Assembly: GCA_903813345.2 (NCBI GenBank)
Contig: CAIIXF020000010.1
Coordinates: 6,561,169 to 6,625,168 of the forward strand
DNA from: Owenia fusiformis
Lineage: Eukaryota > Annelida > Polychaeta > Sabellida > Oweniidae
Reading direction: 5' to 3'
Length of the DNA: 64,000 nucleotides
In this document: positions 26,801 through 41,800 of the stretch, one piece after another
How positions within the stretch are numbered: position 1 is the stretch's first letter
How the letters are laid out: each line of letters opens with the position of its first letter
The notes under the pieces: model-generated
Told to the model about the DNA's origin: nothing
Databases searched by the model: none
What the model saw: only the letters and a program-made list of their open reading frames with translations
Made by a program: the position numbers and the translations under genes

Positions 26801-29800
26801 CGATACTTGTTAATTATGGTCTACATACACCTTGTTGTCATTATACATTGTTTATTATTGTATATTGTTTTGTTAAAATCGGTTCGATTCAGATTTTTAC
26901 ATCATCAAAGAAATCCGAGCGTTGTAATGGAAAATCAGCCAGTAGGAATTGATGCTTACAGAGCTCGAATACGTATTGACTTAAGTTAGAACAATCGATC
27001 ACTCTCTCTATCTAACACTGATGTATTTTAACCGTTATTAGCGCTAATGATCAACGCAATTTCAACGCAATTGTTCAGAATGTTAATGACGAGCTGATTA
27101 TTCCACTTCATTGAATCCCACATCACGCCTGATCATCTAATATATAACGCGGCTTAAGAATACATTGGAATTCGAGGCCATGATATTTGATATCATGAAG
27201 AAATACAAATGATATTGGACATTTTGATATGTTTTATGATACTAATGCTAATATGAAACAAGGCATCGCAAGCAAAATGTCACCACCTGCCATTTGGTAC
27301 GCACGAACGTCGAACGCGAACCATCAACCGCCGAACGCTGTCCACAAAAAGATGGAGACTATAATATTTTTGGTGATGACATTAAAATTGTTGAAAAACG
27401 ATATTTAAGTGTGATTATTCTTACACGCTCTATACTACTTTTACTTTTGAAAGTTAGGACATCTTGAATGTTTAAATTAATAAGTGTGATATGTGTGTCT
27501 ACAATAAAAAAAATCGCATTTGGCTAAAAAATAAACTGACATGTGGATTTATATGGAATTTATTTTGTATCAAAAATTGGACAATCAATACACGATCAGT
27601 GTGAAAAGTCGAACCATATGATGCGATACTCAAACTATATGATTCGAAACTCGCATCATAATATGCGAAATACGCATCATCATATGCGATTCTCAATCTA
27701 TGTTATACCAGCAGTTAATTTTCTTACACAGCTTACATGGGGTGTACCCAAAAAGGACTCATCATAAACATGTTCAACCTTTTCAAATAGTTTTGCTTTA
27801 AAGGGATCACAGACCCGTAGCCAGGGGGGTTCGAGGATGCCCCCACGGCCAAAGTTTCTTGCAGTTTTTCACGATTCTGAGCATTTTTCATGTGATTTTG
27901 GGCCAAATTTGTCAAAGTGAACTCTCCCCTGGAATTTCTCTGAAAGTGAACCCCCATTGGCAAAACCTGGCTACGGGGCAGGGATCTTTATATACCAGTC
28001 TCCTAATACTAGGCTCTGAAACCCTGGGTATTAAATGAAGTCAATGAACCACGGGATCACGTTGTTGTAGGCTTAGCTTAAATTGGAGATCCTGAAACCA
28101 CGCAGAGCTTAAGCTATCAAGCGTTATTAAGTTTATTAATTGAAAAGAATGCATCCCTGTCTAGTAAAGAGAAGCATGTCAATGAGAAGATATTTTGGAC
28201 CAAACATTTCACCGCACAAAAAGTTGCACAAGATCTCCCGACCCATTGCCTACTTAACATCCATTTCCCATTTCTTTCTCTGCTTGCAGTAGAGATGAGA
28301 GGGTCTTTTCAAATTATATTCTACTAAGACGTCAATGAATAAGAAATTTACCTATCGATGGGAAAACTTTTTTTGCCTTTATTCAATGGTTAGTAAACAA
28401 ATCACAAGCCGTACCAATGACCGTGAAAAATGGTATAACTTATCATTCTGACCTCATTAGTTCCGTCCCTGAATGTTTCTCTACGCCCCATTGCGAGAGT
28501 GAAAAATTACAGCTCGGGGAAATTATTGAGCAGTAAAGTACACTTTATATGGAGCAATTCGATTGTATATATTCACCAAGAGCCCTATTCCTCAGATTTG
28601 CCGATCCTAAATTAGATCTAAACCAATTCCCAATGTTGAATTCTTTCATTTCAGTGTCAAATGTCAAAAACCTAAACTAAAACTTAACAAACGCCATTAT
28701 ACAATGAGGGATCCAAAGTCTGCATGATCCCTCGCAAGTTTTAGATAAGAGAGACTCTAATTTATCAAAATGACCATTATGGATTACCACGGTAACTTCG
28801 CGTCGTGACGTCAGAGCATCTCGCTACTTCACGAAATGTTCATGATCTATTGGGTTTGGTATTGACTTCAGAGAGACAAACAAAGAAGTATGCCTTTGAG
28901 TAGAACGTTGGCTTAATTAGAGTAAACATTTGCTTAACAGGCTCTGTTAACAAGCTAATTTGAGTATTCTATTAATGATTTGATATTGATAATAGCTGTT
29001 GTGTCAGAGAATACCAGCGGCCATTTTGGAAAGAATATCACAGCACCTAGAGCATACGATATACTTCATTAAAGGCCTTAATGAGGATAGTGACAATTGT
29101 TAAGGTAAACTGATGACCGTCCACCATCATAAAATATAAAACAGGCCATGACCTTTCTTCTGAATTCGATTTTCCAACTTTGTGTGAATGTTTAGTTATA
29201 ATAGCCGAAACTTTTCATCATTGATTTGAGAACTCGATTTATGTTCATTTTTGATCCATCCGAGTTGTTTCACCAATTCGTTTTCTCTACAATATCTGTA
29301 GTTTCATTATCCTTTTAGTTTCAATACATTGCATTTTTAATTAAAAACAATCTTATATCCCATTCTGATCATCTGATGGTCCAGTAACTAATGACACACT
29401 ACATGTTGTTTGCCCTTGTTACCTTGATATATATGGACGTGGCATGTCGCACAGGCATAAGACAAATTAATAAACGTCACATGTGGTGGGACAAAATTAG
29501 ACAAAATCATGATCATCAACAATACAATTTCCTAAACAAAGGGGGAATTTCCAAGATTATACGTTAACGCTTGTTGTTTTCCTTATCGATTTATCATCTA
29601 GAGTTTAAAAATATATTTGAAGATTGAAATATTACTTGACATTATACAATTTCGAAAAGCGTTCCTCGTTTGATACTAAGCATTGACCCTATATGTTTGT
29701 TACGGGAGGGTACACATTAATCTAATCAAAGAAGAATTTGAAACGGTTGTGAACGTGTATGGTGCATATATTTACCAGTTTCACAAGGCTCTTACAGGTG

Positions 29801-32800
29801 CTAATCACCAATCGCCCCTAGAGACCGACCCTAAGATCATACGGCACTGTCTTCTGATTGAAAGAATTCCAATATCTCTCTGCATCATACATACTTGCCT
29901 TGCAATTAATTAAATATTGGACAAATATGAAGAACAACATGCCATTGTATAAGAACGATTAATAGATATAATTAAACATTCCTGGGAGATATTCTAAATG
30001 TGCGTTGTCGCTTTATCTCAGAATCCTATTGATTTGTATCTTAATTATGTTCTCTGCTCGCCCTAGACATTCTACTCATCCTGACATTTTCTTAATTAAG
30101 AGAAAGCTAAATAGAAGCGATGGTCGATACAACTGCAGTCATTGAAACCGAACAACATCACATCATTAAATAACATTGTGTACATCCGGGAGATAATAAG
30201 TCAGAATAACATTTGTCTTTTCTGCATTGTTGGATTGTTGAAACAACATTTAAAACAGGCAATAAAATGATTTTTTCTATCTCATATTCAGGATCCAAGA
30301 ATCAAAGATGACTGCTACGATTATGGATTTTCTGGAGGTCTGATTTCCTTTACCCAATAATTCCATAGTCAAGTGCCTCTACCAGGAAATTGTTCACAAA
30401 CTCAGCCTTTTCAAATTGTTTGTTTTGGTCAGATAATATTTAGAATTAATTAAATAAAAAATGAGAATCGAAAGATCGAGCAAAAACCACATTAAAGATT
30501 TACTGAATGCCTTGTGCGTTGTCGCGTATTGATATATAACCCCAAGGATGAGCACATCACAGAGGAATTCCCATCAGTGTCAAGAAAGGTTAATTAATGA
30601 GAAAATAGTTCACCGTTTTATAGACTGCATAAAACTACCTTTTAATGCATCAGTCGATGTCTCTCCTCAGTCAGAGGGCAATAAATAGTACTGGAGTCAG
30701 GGTATGTAACGCAAAATTTTTATATCATATCACCCGGCTGGAAATCAGAAGCAAATAATTATACCCTTTGACTGACTAAAGGCACATTTTTGACGACGAC
30801 AAAATTTTAAGGTGGATATGGTGCTGAAGTGTGACTGGTCTAATCCAACCTATCTAAAATAGATATTTGTGTTTTCTCTACCGAAGCCAAATCTCCTTTT
30901 CGCGGTTCACTAGATTCAAACAAGGAGACACGAGGTCTTTCCTTATATGGACAAAATATTGCTGTAGTTCGCGGGGAACAAATTCTAGCTTCCTTGTTTT
31001 TCCGTCATTGGTTTAGCATGTGGATTTTCATACCTATTTTCCCATCAGTACATGTATATGTTCAACCAAACCTCCATCCGATTGGACGAAAAAGTGTCAT
31101 AAACGATTGGTCTCTTATTGAACTTTATATATCAGATATCTTAATCATTGTATTGGCTCACAACGTTGTGAAAACAACGTGTGAAAAGAGGGAATATATT
31201 TCGGTAGAGAAGGTCATGTGATCAGCTGACTAGTCGCCATATTGGAGAAAATAATTTCATTCGACTTTCCACCCTTTCATTCCATCCTCACCGCAAGTAC
31301 AAACTGCAACATCGATGCAACAACTGAATAAAAATACTCATCTTCAAAATGCATCGTAGAGTTACTTTAAAAGCTCACAAACGACTGAGCAATTGACCAA
31401 AGAAGATGTGTAGCTTTTATCTAGGTCAATCGGTTCGGTGTCCGAAATCAAATATATAGTACTCATTTCCGAATTTTTTGTTGATTACTAGTAGTATACA
31501 AGCTTTTATTGATTAAACTCGGTATACTGACCGTTATAGCAATGACAAAGAACAGTGCTTCCGATGGTGTCATTGTTTTATTTAGCGTTTGGGTGTAAAA
31601 GCAAAATTGTATAATTAGTTTGATTTAGTACTTTCGGGTCACGGAAATATCTACCCGGAAGGCATCGTGGAAAAATATCGACCAGTCAAATTCTAGATAT
31701 AGATTTATTTATTCCTGTTCACCCAATTTAGGGTATTAGAGTCTCAAGTCTGTTCTTTGGGGGGGGGGGGGGGGCTTTTTGAGAACATATTTTTGTACCT
31801 TCTCAATTTAAGAGCGAACCACGGAAAGGAGAATTGCACAACTAATATCTCTAAGGGAATAACTGCATGAGATACACAAGCATTACGCCAGATAGAAGAC
31901 TATCTCTGCTTCAGATATTTTTTGTTTTCCAATATTCCTCATCAGGCTTATGATGATATAACTTTCCAGAAATATTAACCCAGAAATGAGAGCATTACGA
32001 GTATACCAATAATCCGAATGATTAATGCGTCGGTGGTTGGAATAATCGTGCTATCACAACAACATCAGCCATTATTGGATCTAGCAAACAGACCTGTTGC
32101 AAACGTATGTGAAATAGATCGAATACCAAGATTTGCAGCGAAGACAAGACGAACACAGAGGCACGAAGAACGTTAATTGGTTGGATCGTACCACGTGATA
32201 TAGTCAGATGAAACAATGCTTTAGTTTTCAATGCTCCAGTTACAAATCCTGTTTTTGCAGCTGTAGCGTAAATTGAAAAAAGATGTAAATAGAAATACGA
32301 AACAGTAAGGCCCACTTAGGTGAAATGTCTGTTTAACGGCATTTTCCGTCTTTTGTGATTTATTATTCTTATTCTGAACTTGCAAAAATACAAGATTAAT
32401 ACCAAAATCAAAGAAAACGATGCAATTCTAAAAAGCAAGGAAAATGTTGAAATGGGAAATTTGGAAGGAACACACTGGTAAAGCTAAACAGACATTTAAT
32501 TTTAAGGGCCTGAAGGTTCTGGTATTTCTCCAACTTATTGAAAAAATAGGTCATGACAAACATTCCTCCCACGGTTAACAACCTGTTCTACATTAGGGAA
32601 AGAAAATTAGAACGAAACAATCATTTGATGTACATGAACGATATCATGCTCAAACGGGCAAGAACGTTGTCCAGAACTCCAACTAATAATAACAGTCTAG
32701 CATTTAATCCCTGTCATCTCCATCTCAAATATAATGTAGAATTGGTAGAAGGTGTGTAATGCTAGGAAAACAACTCATCAACTCAACACATAGAATATAC

Positions 32801-35800
32801 AATATTCAAGAAAATATGTCTTCTTGGTCCCAAAGTTCATTTTTCACTCTGTATGTAACGGAGTCAGTAAGGTATTTAGGGAATGGTTTGAAAGTAGATT
32901 CATTTTATTAATAATTATGCCATTGAGCTTTAAACGTCAAAAAGGAATGTTTCCCGCTTTCAACATTTTCGATTTTTATGTCTTTCTTGGCGTTTCATGA
33001 GAACCAACGTTTTACGATTCTATGAATAATGCGTCACTACCTCACGCTAATTACCCTTTGTAATGGTTTGACTTCGAATCTCTTAGAAATAGCTTAAATC
33101 TAAGCCGAGGGTAGAATTTCAATGCTAACCTTTTAGACTAAGCATTAGTATCGTGAGAATTACAATTTACTACGTTCATTTCTATAAAGAAAGTTGGAAA
33201 CGGAGATATGTGACCATCAAAATGATGTATAACTAAAAACATGATTGACCAATGGTCTACTAGGCTACTCCTGATAAGCAAGCGATTATTGCCCCATTAA
33301 AGCTGTAATTGTTATCAAACTATCGTCACTTGGCAATTATTTCTAAACGATATTGCATTGTTACCAAACTCGTTAACATCAATTTGCACTTGCTACATGT
33401 TTCTCTTGAATGACTGTACAGCGATTTCATTGACAAAGGGTTTCCATGACAACTGGCTCTATGTCATCTGCCCTATGTTATTAGATCAGAGATGAGTTTG
33501 TATATTCAGAGGACACACCTTCTTGATTGTTGTTGAGAAATTCCTAGAGCGATATGGACTTTCACGGGAGTTTCAATATGAAGAAAATGCCAGGCAGTGA
33601 CTGTAGTTATGATTGAGTCTTTGTATTTTGATATTCCTAATCTGACTGGGTAGGCAGTGACTGTAGTTATGATTGAGTCTTTGTATTTTGATATTCCTAA
33701 TCTGACTGAGTAGGCAGTGACTGTAGTTATGATTGAGTCTTTGTATTTTGATATTCCTAATCTGACTGGGTAGGCAGTGACTGTAGTTATGATTGAGTCT
33801 TTGTATTTTGATATTCCTAATCTGACTGGGTAGGCAGTGACTTTAGTTATGATCGAGTCTTTGTATTTTGATATTCCTAATCTGACTGGGTAGGCAGTGA
33901 CTGTAGTTATGATCGAGTCTTTGTATTTTGATATTCCTAATCTGACTGGGTAGGCAGTGACTGTAGCTATGACTGAGTCTTTGTATTTTGATATTCCTAA
34001 TCTGACTGAGTAGGCAGTGACTGTAGTTATGATTGAGTCTTTGTATTTTGATATTCCTAATCTGACTGACTAGGCGGTGACTGTAGTTTTGATTGAGTCT
34101 TTGTATTTTGAAATCCCTAATCTGACTGAGTAGGCAGTGACTGTAGTTACGATTGAGTCTTTGTATTTTGATATTCCTAATCTGACTGAGTAGGCAGTGA
34201 CTGTAGTTATGATTGAGTCTTTGTATTTTGATACTTCTAATCTGACTGAGTAGGCAGTGACTGTAGTTATGATTGAGTCTTTGTATTTTGATATTTCTAA
34301 TCTGACTAAGTAGGCAGTGACTGTAGTTATGATTGAGTCTTTGTATTATGATATTCCTAATCTGACTGACTAGGCAGTGACTGTAGTTATGATTGAGTCT
34401 TTGTATTTTGATATTCCTAATCTGACTGGGTAGGCAGTGACTGTAGTTATGATTGAGTCTTTGTATTTTGATATTCCTAACCTGACTGGGTAAGTCTACA
34501 TTAAAAGGAACATATTTATAAGACTCAAAATCAAGCCTCATCACGTTGATCGGCGACTAGAAGACTCGTGTATTACGTCAGGAGTATATAAGAAGATTAT
34601 TGCTGTGATTTTCTCGAGGCAGCTAAATCTTTAATGCAATTGCTATTAGCATCGACCATAAGGCATTACAATCAATTATTCCCTTTTTGTTCTATTTGTT
34701 TTGTTTTGGTAGACAAAGACTGAGTAACATGTGATAAAGTGATACGTTATACCATTCTGTCCTTTTCCAACGAGATCAACTCAACCGTTTTACACAACAT
34801 GCTCTCTAAATAAGTTTTACACATACTTTACATACCTAGACTGTAAGTTCAGGAATCAAAATGGACGCTGTACTGGTATGTAACTTTATCACCGTATTCT
34901 TTGGTTTTATGAACTGTGAGTAAAAACAATAATTTCGATACTTCACCAATGACGATCATATCTTTGATGATCTCGAAGTACGTAAACTCAACCCCCGATA
35001 TAACATGCTGGCAATTTATATCTTATACGTTCGGAGAAAGAAGATGCGATGAGCATAAGAATGGTTTATACCGCGATCGAATAAACCTTTCTTCATATGT
35101 ATAAATCATGAACAATACACACATTGCTCCCATTTTAAACTATAGTCCACTGTACTCGGCATGGACGTAACAACGCACGAGGCAGGCGGGCCAAATGGCT
35201 CACCAAAATGTTCAGACGTTTTTTCAAATAATCTTCCATTGGCTAAGAGAAGTTTAACTGTATGTAGATGTTGTGTACTGGGTTATTTGGTGTATTATTC
35301 CTAGGGTACGGTTGGATTAACTCCTTGTCTCCATTCCCCTTTTCAAGAACCTAATGGTATCCATATAATATAAGAGATAGTAAAGATGAGGACAATGTCA
35401 CGAGCGTTAGGTTAAGGCAAATCTTTAATTTGAAAAACGTAAAATCTAGAAATGAGTTAAATCGATAGGTAATTGTTATATATCAAGGTTTCATGACGTG
35501 TAAATTGTTAAATCGCAATTTCCGTGGCGTATTTATTTCTCGTAAGCGTTTGGTTTGATAGTTAGCATGTATGATGTCGGTCAATAGAGGAGGTATTAGT
35601 CAATAGAGATGACATAGTCGATATTCTATGCATTGCAATATGCTTGCTGAGCAAATGGACTTTCACCCCATACCAACTCCCTACGTCTCGAATGTTTGAA
35701 CAGCTAAAGCAAATCGAATTATAAAATTCTCAAATTAAAGAGAACGGAATATTTGATTATTGCTAATATACTCCATCAAAATTGCTTTTCTTTAGTTCTA

Positions 35801-38800
35801 TAGTGAAGTCAAGTCGAGGATTTAAGCCCAGCAATGTGGACTGAATCATTTTTCAAAAAGGTATTATTTTGCACGAGATGTGCAACATCGAGTGTGAAGT
35901 TTAGGAAATAACGCCTGGGTTGAATGAATCAGCCACAATGAGGGGTTAACTCTTTTCACACATTGCAAAACATTTTCTACAAAATCACCTAAAAGATACT
36001 AAGTCAGTGAAGGAACACATTTTCAATGAAACCTTTTGCAAGGGTCAAGTCGGCAAAGCATCAATTTCAATCTGTAGAGTCAAGCTATCACCTTGACAAC
36101 CATTCAACAAATGATGGGTGAGTTATTGGTTATATAATGCAGTGCTGATATAGGAAACATTGTGTTTGGATTGGCTGGAATCGAACATACCTTGCCTAAC
36201 TATGTGTGAATATTGCATGTAACTTACCACGGTTATTATACAAAGTTGTTTTTACAGTGACTTGTTGATTTGTAAAAAAAAACAATTAGCCTTGAAGATT
36301 CAAACGGTGGAACTGTGAAAACCACAATGTAAGATATTGGATAGATAGTGAACTAGGTTCTGGCTTAAATGGCTGTATACCAAAAAAAGATTAAGACACT
36401 AAATTGTCAATATCTTTATAGAATTGAAAAAGCGTATCAAACTCCACAGATGAGATAGTGAGATGTAAATTCAAGTGGTATTTTGATGAATAAAGAATGT
36501 TTTTCACCTCAGTATCCGATGATTCAGTTCCTGCACTTGAAGCACGATAAGCCTTTTGAACACCCAGATTTCCTTGCTCTTCTTGCTATCACCCTGCGGT
36601 CACATAAATCTCATTTGCGATTTACCATTTAAGAGTACCGATCAACATTTGACAATGAAAGCATGAACCTCTATCCCTGTGATTGAAGGAAGTAGACGGT
36701 AAATACTGGGTGTCAAATGTTGGAAACAATCTTAATATACAGGGTGGATCAAAAATAGACACGTGGAATGAATCAAAAATCAATATTCTGAGGGATATTT
36801 TGGTAGGAAAAAGTTAATGTCTAGTTATATAAGACAGTCATCGAAGGAAGTCAATGGTCAACTTTCTCTGATGTGATCCCGAGAATGAGAATGGGCAATA
36901 GGGGATGCAATGCAATGATATCGAAATTCTCGTCATGATAAAAGATTAATCAACGATATATCCATCGATGATGATACATTTGCGTCATTTATTTAAACAA
37001 CAAATATTAAAATAGAACTTATATTGCATTTTTTAATTTTCACCTGAGTAAACGGAAAATTCCAAGACTACTTAGTGAATGATTTATGAGTCCTCTAATT
37101 GATAACAAGGAGATATATCGGAAAAAGAAATAGTGTTGATTTCATAAATATAGAAACGCAATAATTAAAGCATCATTAATTGCAATATATACGATAATGC
37201 GCTAAATGCTATAACGATCAATTGCTGCAATTAGCGCGACTATAGTTGGAATTATTGCCATTCCAATCCACACATTTCCAAAGCTGATTGTCATCGGCAT
37301 ATGGTTTAGTATTTGACTTATCCCTAGAGGCAGAGATATAGCGTTAATAACTGATGGGCATAACAGTACCCCGAAATTTAATTATTAACTATTCGTGTCA
37401 GAGGTCTGGTATTAATAGGTTTGTATTTGAGACAAGTTCCGTCCTTATCCACGTGATTCAAGTGTAAACTGAAATAAATCTAAATTATTGGACCTTATTA
37501 GAACATGGTTTTGGGATATATAGGATATATATTCTTATATGACAGGTTTACTCTTGCACTTGTTTGCTTTTTTTGCTTGGTTTCTTTACAGTTTTGGTCA
37601 TCTCCCCTTGGCACTTGTGGATAGATATTTCTATTTAGCATGAGGTACAGAGCTTTATGTAGTATGAGGGTTTCGATATACTTTATTGCATGGCTAATAT
37701 GACCTTCGACTTTTTAACAAAGTTAATTACCACTACCGATGCCTTCACTACATGGCTAATATATCAGAATATAGCTTTCATTTTGGTGACCGTATCCATC
37801 ATTTCGACTACCGATGCCTTTACTCTGGCTATATGGCAGTTGATGTGGTTACGTACTAGGCATTCACTACCGCTACCGGTGCGTTTACTACATGGCTAAT
37901 TTAGCCTTCAATTTAGTTACGCAGCGTTTCACTACTGCTGTCGATACCTTTACCTATGGCTCTATGGCTAATCTGGCTTTTGATTTGGTTAAGAAGGTCT
38001 TCACTAGAGCTACTTATGCCTCTACTACATAGCTAATTTAGCCTTCAATTTGGTTGCGTAGTGTTTCACTACGGCTGCCAATACCTTTGCTATGGCTAAT
38101 TTGGCTTTTGATTTGGTGATGTAGAACTCACTAGCATCTTGCTTCATCAAGCTTCGGACCTATCCTACCGATGCCTTTGCAACATGTCTAATTAAGCCTT
38201 CAGTTAAGTTACGTAGTATTTCACTACGGCTGCCGATACTTTTACTATGACTAATTTGGCTTTTGATTTGGTTAGGAAGGTCTTCTTGAGCTACCTCTAG
38301 TTTTAGAAGTTTGACCCTCGGTTTATAATCGTTGTCTTTACTATGGCTAATTTGGTTTTCAAGTTGGTGACATAGGCCTTCACTTTTGCCTTTACCATCC
38401 CTTTACCATCCCTAATGTTGTGCAATTTAATAACATAGGCCTTCACTGTGATTACCGATGCCTTTTTCATGGCTAATATTTTTTTGCTGTTTTATAAGCT
38501 ATTTCAGGTATTCATTTTGGCATGTAACCATTTAAGTAATAGTTTCAGTGAAATGCCATTGATATTGCTAGAGGCATGGATCCGGCTTTAGCGTGTCCAC
38601 GGAAGCCAAGTAACTTTGGGCTTCATTAAGACTAGAGAAGCTTCATTTAAAAATGAATAGCCGATTGATTTGTTGATAGTTCATTATTGTGCAAAACGTG
38701 TCAAGAAAAGTATTAGTCTTGGAGAATCTGCCTAATTACATTCAAAGCAACAGCATTCTATTCATTCTGCGGACAATAGCTCATGTCAGCTAAATAAAAG

Positions 38801-41800
38801 GAAACCTTTCAATTATAAAGTCACATCTTGAATAAAACTTTCCATCACTTGTCACTATGCAGACTGTTTTAGAAATCGAATTTTATATAGTGTACCCATT
38901 CTGATAGTATTAGTTTCTCCTTTCCAAAGGTTGATATCCCATTCCAAATTAAGAGTTTGCCATGTTTTAGGATGAAGAAAATATTTTGCCCAAAGTTGTT
39001 TTTTTGTAATTTACGACACCATTAACTTACAGTCTTACGTCAAGATTCTTTGTTCCCAAATAGCTCTCGTTTCAACCCAACTATATTCTCTTCTTGGAAT
39101 AAGATGAGCACAAGGAGCGATAGAGTGACAGAGGTAACTCTGGTAACACTGACGGACATGAAAGACTTGTGTCGGAAGATTTCGACAAGACACATCACCA
39201 ACTGGAAATATCTGATGCAAGCGTATCAGTGAAAGACAGACATTTAGCAATTTATGGCACGATGATGATATCGAATACTTGAGGGGATGGGACTATCTGA
39301 GTGTTTCTCAACCCCATCCATAATATCGACGCATCATTACCCTCAAAGAACGTAACATCTGGGAAGTTATCAGCATTGCAAGCTCCCGTGAGAGTCCAAA
39401 TTGCAAATAGGAGATCGTTGATCTTTGATTGATTATCCAATGAATCAATGTTATATTGATCCTTCTCTTCTCGAGGCCAAGGATTTTGTTTTTCTGTGTT
39501 TCTCTTTGGTTACAAGAAACGTATCTGAAAAAGTTTATAGTAATCACACAAATCTAAACAAAGTACCAACGTTCTCAAACTGCTTTTTGGATTGCAAGGT
39601 TGTGTGGCTCTCCAAATCGTAAACATTATGATCAATGAAGTTCACTCTGACTCCCAAACTTCCGACATCGCTATATTCCAACTGGCTTTATGACAGAGGA
39701 ACAGCGCAAATGGCTAGATATGTTATAGCTGCTCCAATTAGTAATTGTCAGCCTCTGTACATTCTGACAATGACTTTCTGGTTTCAATCAAAAAATGGTT
39801 TGAAACTATGCACTTGGTCCGTCAGAAACTCCATCAATATACGTAGGTAACATAATCAAGGGGTAAGTTAAACATAATGAACCATGTCACCTCCGTTCTT
39901 CTCAAGCACATTTGGGTGCCTTGGAGATGCCAAAATATAATGAGTTTTCTGAACTAAGACATCTGATAAAAGTATCGCAAATTGAGGTCTTTTGTCAAAT
40001 TGAGGATTACAGATAACCTGCAAGCTCGTCATACTTTGTGACAGTTGCAAGTACCTCCACTAATGAGATCAGATCAGGAAAAAACGATTCGATATGAGAA
40101 TTTTTATGTCACCACCACGTGACATGTTGTCATGGTCTCCAACGGTTTTTGGAGGTCGGCCATCTGTTACAAATGACAGGTGGTGATATTTTGCATGTTA
40201 ATGCTAAATGTTTTGATTTGCGTTCAAGACTGAATGATTTTGGCACTGGATTTCTTGCAGCTCTCTACTTCATGCCCTGTATTGGTGATGAGTATTTTTT
40301 AACATTTAAAATGAATGAATGTTTATAGTATGAGAAATACCATGTATAGAAATTCACTGTACCACAATTTATGTCCCTTTCAATTTACAGTCTTTTTGAG
40401 AGTCGATGACATCACTTCCTGTGTGGACTCTTAAAAGATGGCAGCCTGTTGGAAATGAGCACTACATTTTTAAATGATCAATACTGGTGGCCATATCAAA
40501 ACATTTTCTCGTGTTTTGCATAATATGGAATATTCCTTTAAACTCAGATTATATCTCTTTTCTAAAAAGTTTCATAAGTTACCTGTTGTAATAAAATATC
40601 GAACGTATAGTAACACAATACCGAACGCAGATGTTCCACAACGAAAGAGATTGATTTGGATTTTGTTTCTTACTCATGTTTGACAGAATAATAAGTAACT
40701 AGAGAACGTTACAACGTGGGGTTTCATTATTTAAATAGGGATATCTGATATTCAGCTAGAACAATGACAGGCTAAGCAATACGACATTATTAAATCATAC
40801 TGGAGAATACGACAATAACCGGGTAATATGCTCAACAGCAAATCATGTTGTTATTCGACTATTCATTATAAGTATGCCCGTGGGTAGAAAAGATTACAGC
40901 GGCTCTATGTCATATTTTCACGCTTCGCCAGGCAGTCGTACTTACTTTTCCCCGGAATACATTACTGGGGAAAAGCATTCTTATGTCATGCTGTAGCATC
41001 AAAAGAGATCACAACTTTCTTTCAGTTCCTTCCTAGAAGGTTAATTTGAAATCAGTCAGATAAGACGAGAACTGGAATGGTGTTGTCGCAATATGTTGAC
41101 ATTTTAATGATAGCAGAATACGTGAAAACTAAAATGAAAATGACATTTACGAGTAGCCTTGTCATGTTAATAGAGCGCGCGTCTTCATTGTTGTAATTAC
41201 TGAAATCGATCAAAGTGATATAAGTGGTTTGAGACAAAGACAGCGAGACTTTATGTATGACCCTAACAATGAATATCATGATAAAGTGTGACACTGAGTG
41301 GATTCATAATGTCATATACTCCGTTGGTTACCTCAGAAGTGTGGTGAGGAACACAGTCATACAATATACCAAAGCAATCATGATATAGTTATTTGCATAT
41401 TTTTCGTAATGCGAAAAAGAGTATCCGCATGTATCCTTTTTTGAGTTTTTTATTTTCTTAAAAATAATGTATACTCAGTATCTATAAAAAGTATACACGT
41501 ACAAGTATGTAACAGAAAGGGTATTTGGGAAGCATCAAGACTAACTCCTTGTCTTGTTTTCATATATTTAACTTGTTGTGAATTGGAAGTCAGCGGCCAT
41601 GAAAGTTTGAAAGAAGTGAAATCATAATATTAACTTGGATAGTCATTTGCAGAAGAAACGGCTCGCTGCTCACTTTTTGTAGTCTCCCGAGAGAGAACAC
41701 AGCTAATTGAGTTTAAGCCATATGACAAATTTTGCGCTGACTAGAGAATACATACCATCAATAAAATCAAAGAAAGGTTAATGGAACAATAAAGCATTCG

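Noticed and set aside
26875-26900. tRNA B-box-like GGTTCGATTC
   Set aside because: No matching A box or cloverleaf could be drawn around it.
31758-31776. Long G run as a functional element
   Set aside because: A simple homopolymer, possibly of uncertain length in the assembly.
33843-34544. 233-codon open frame as a repeat-protein gene
   Set aside because: It is wholly explained by the 60-bp array, whose period is a multiple of 3. No start context, flanking exon or known domain is present.
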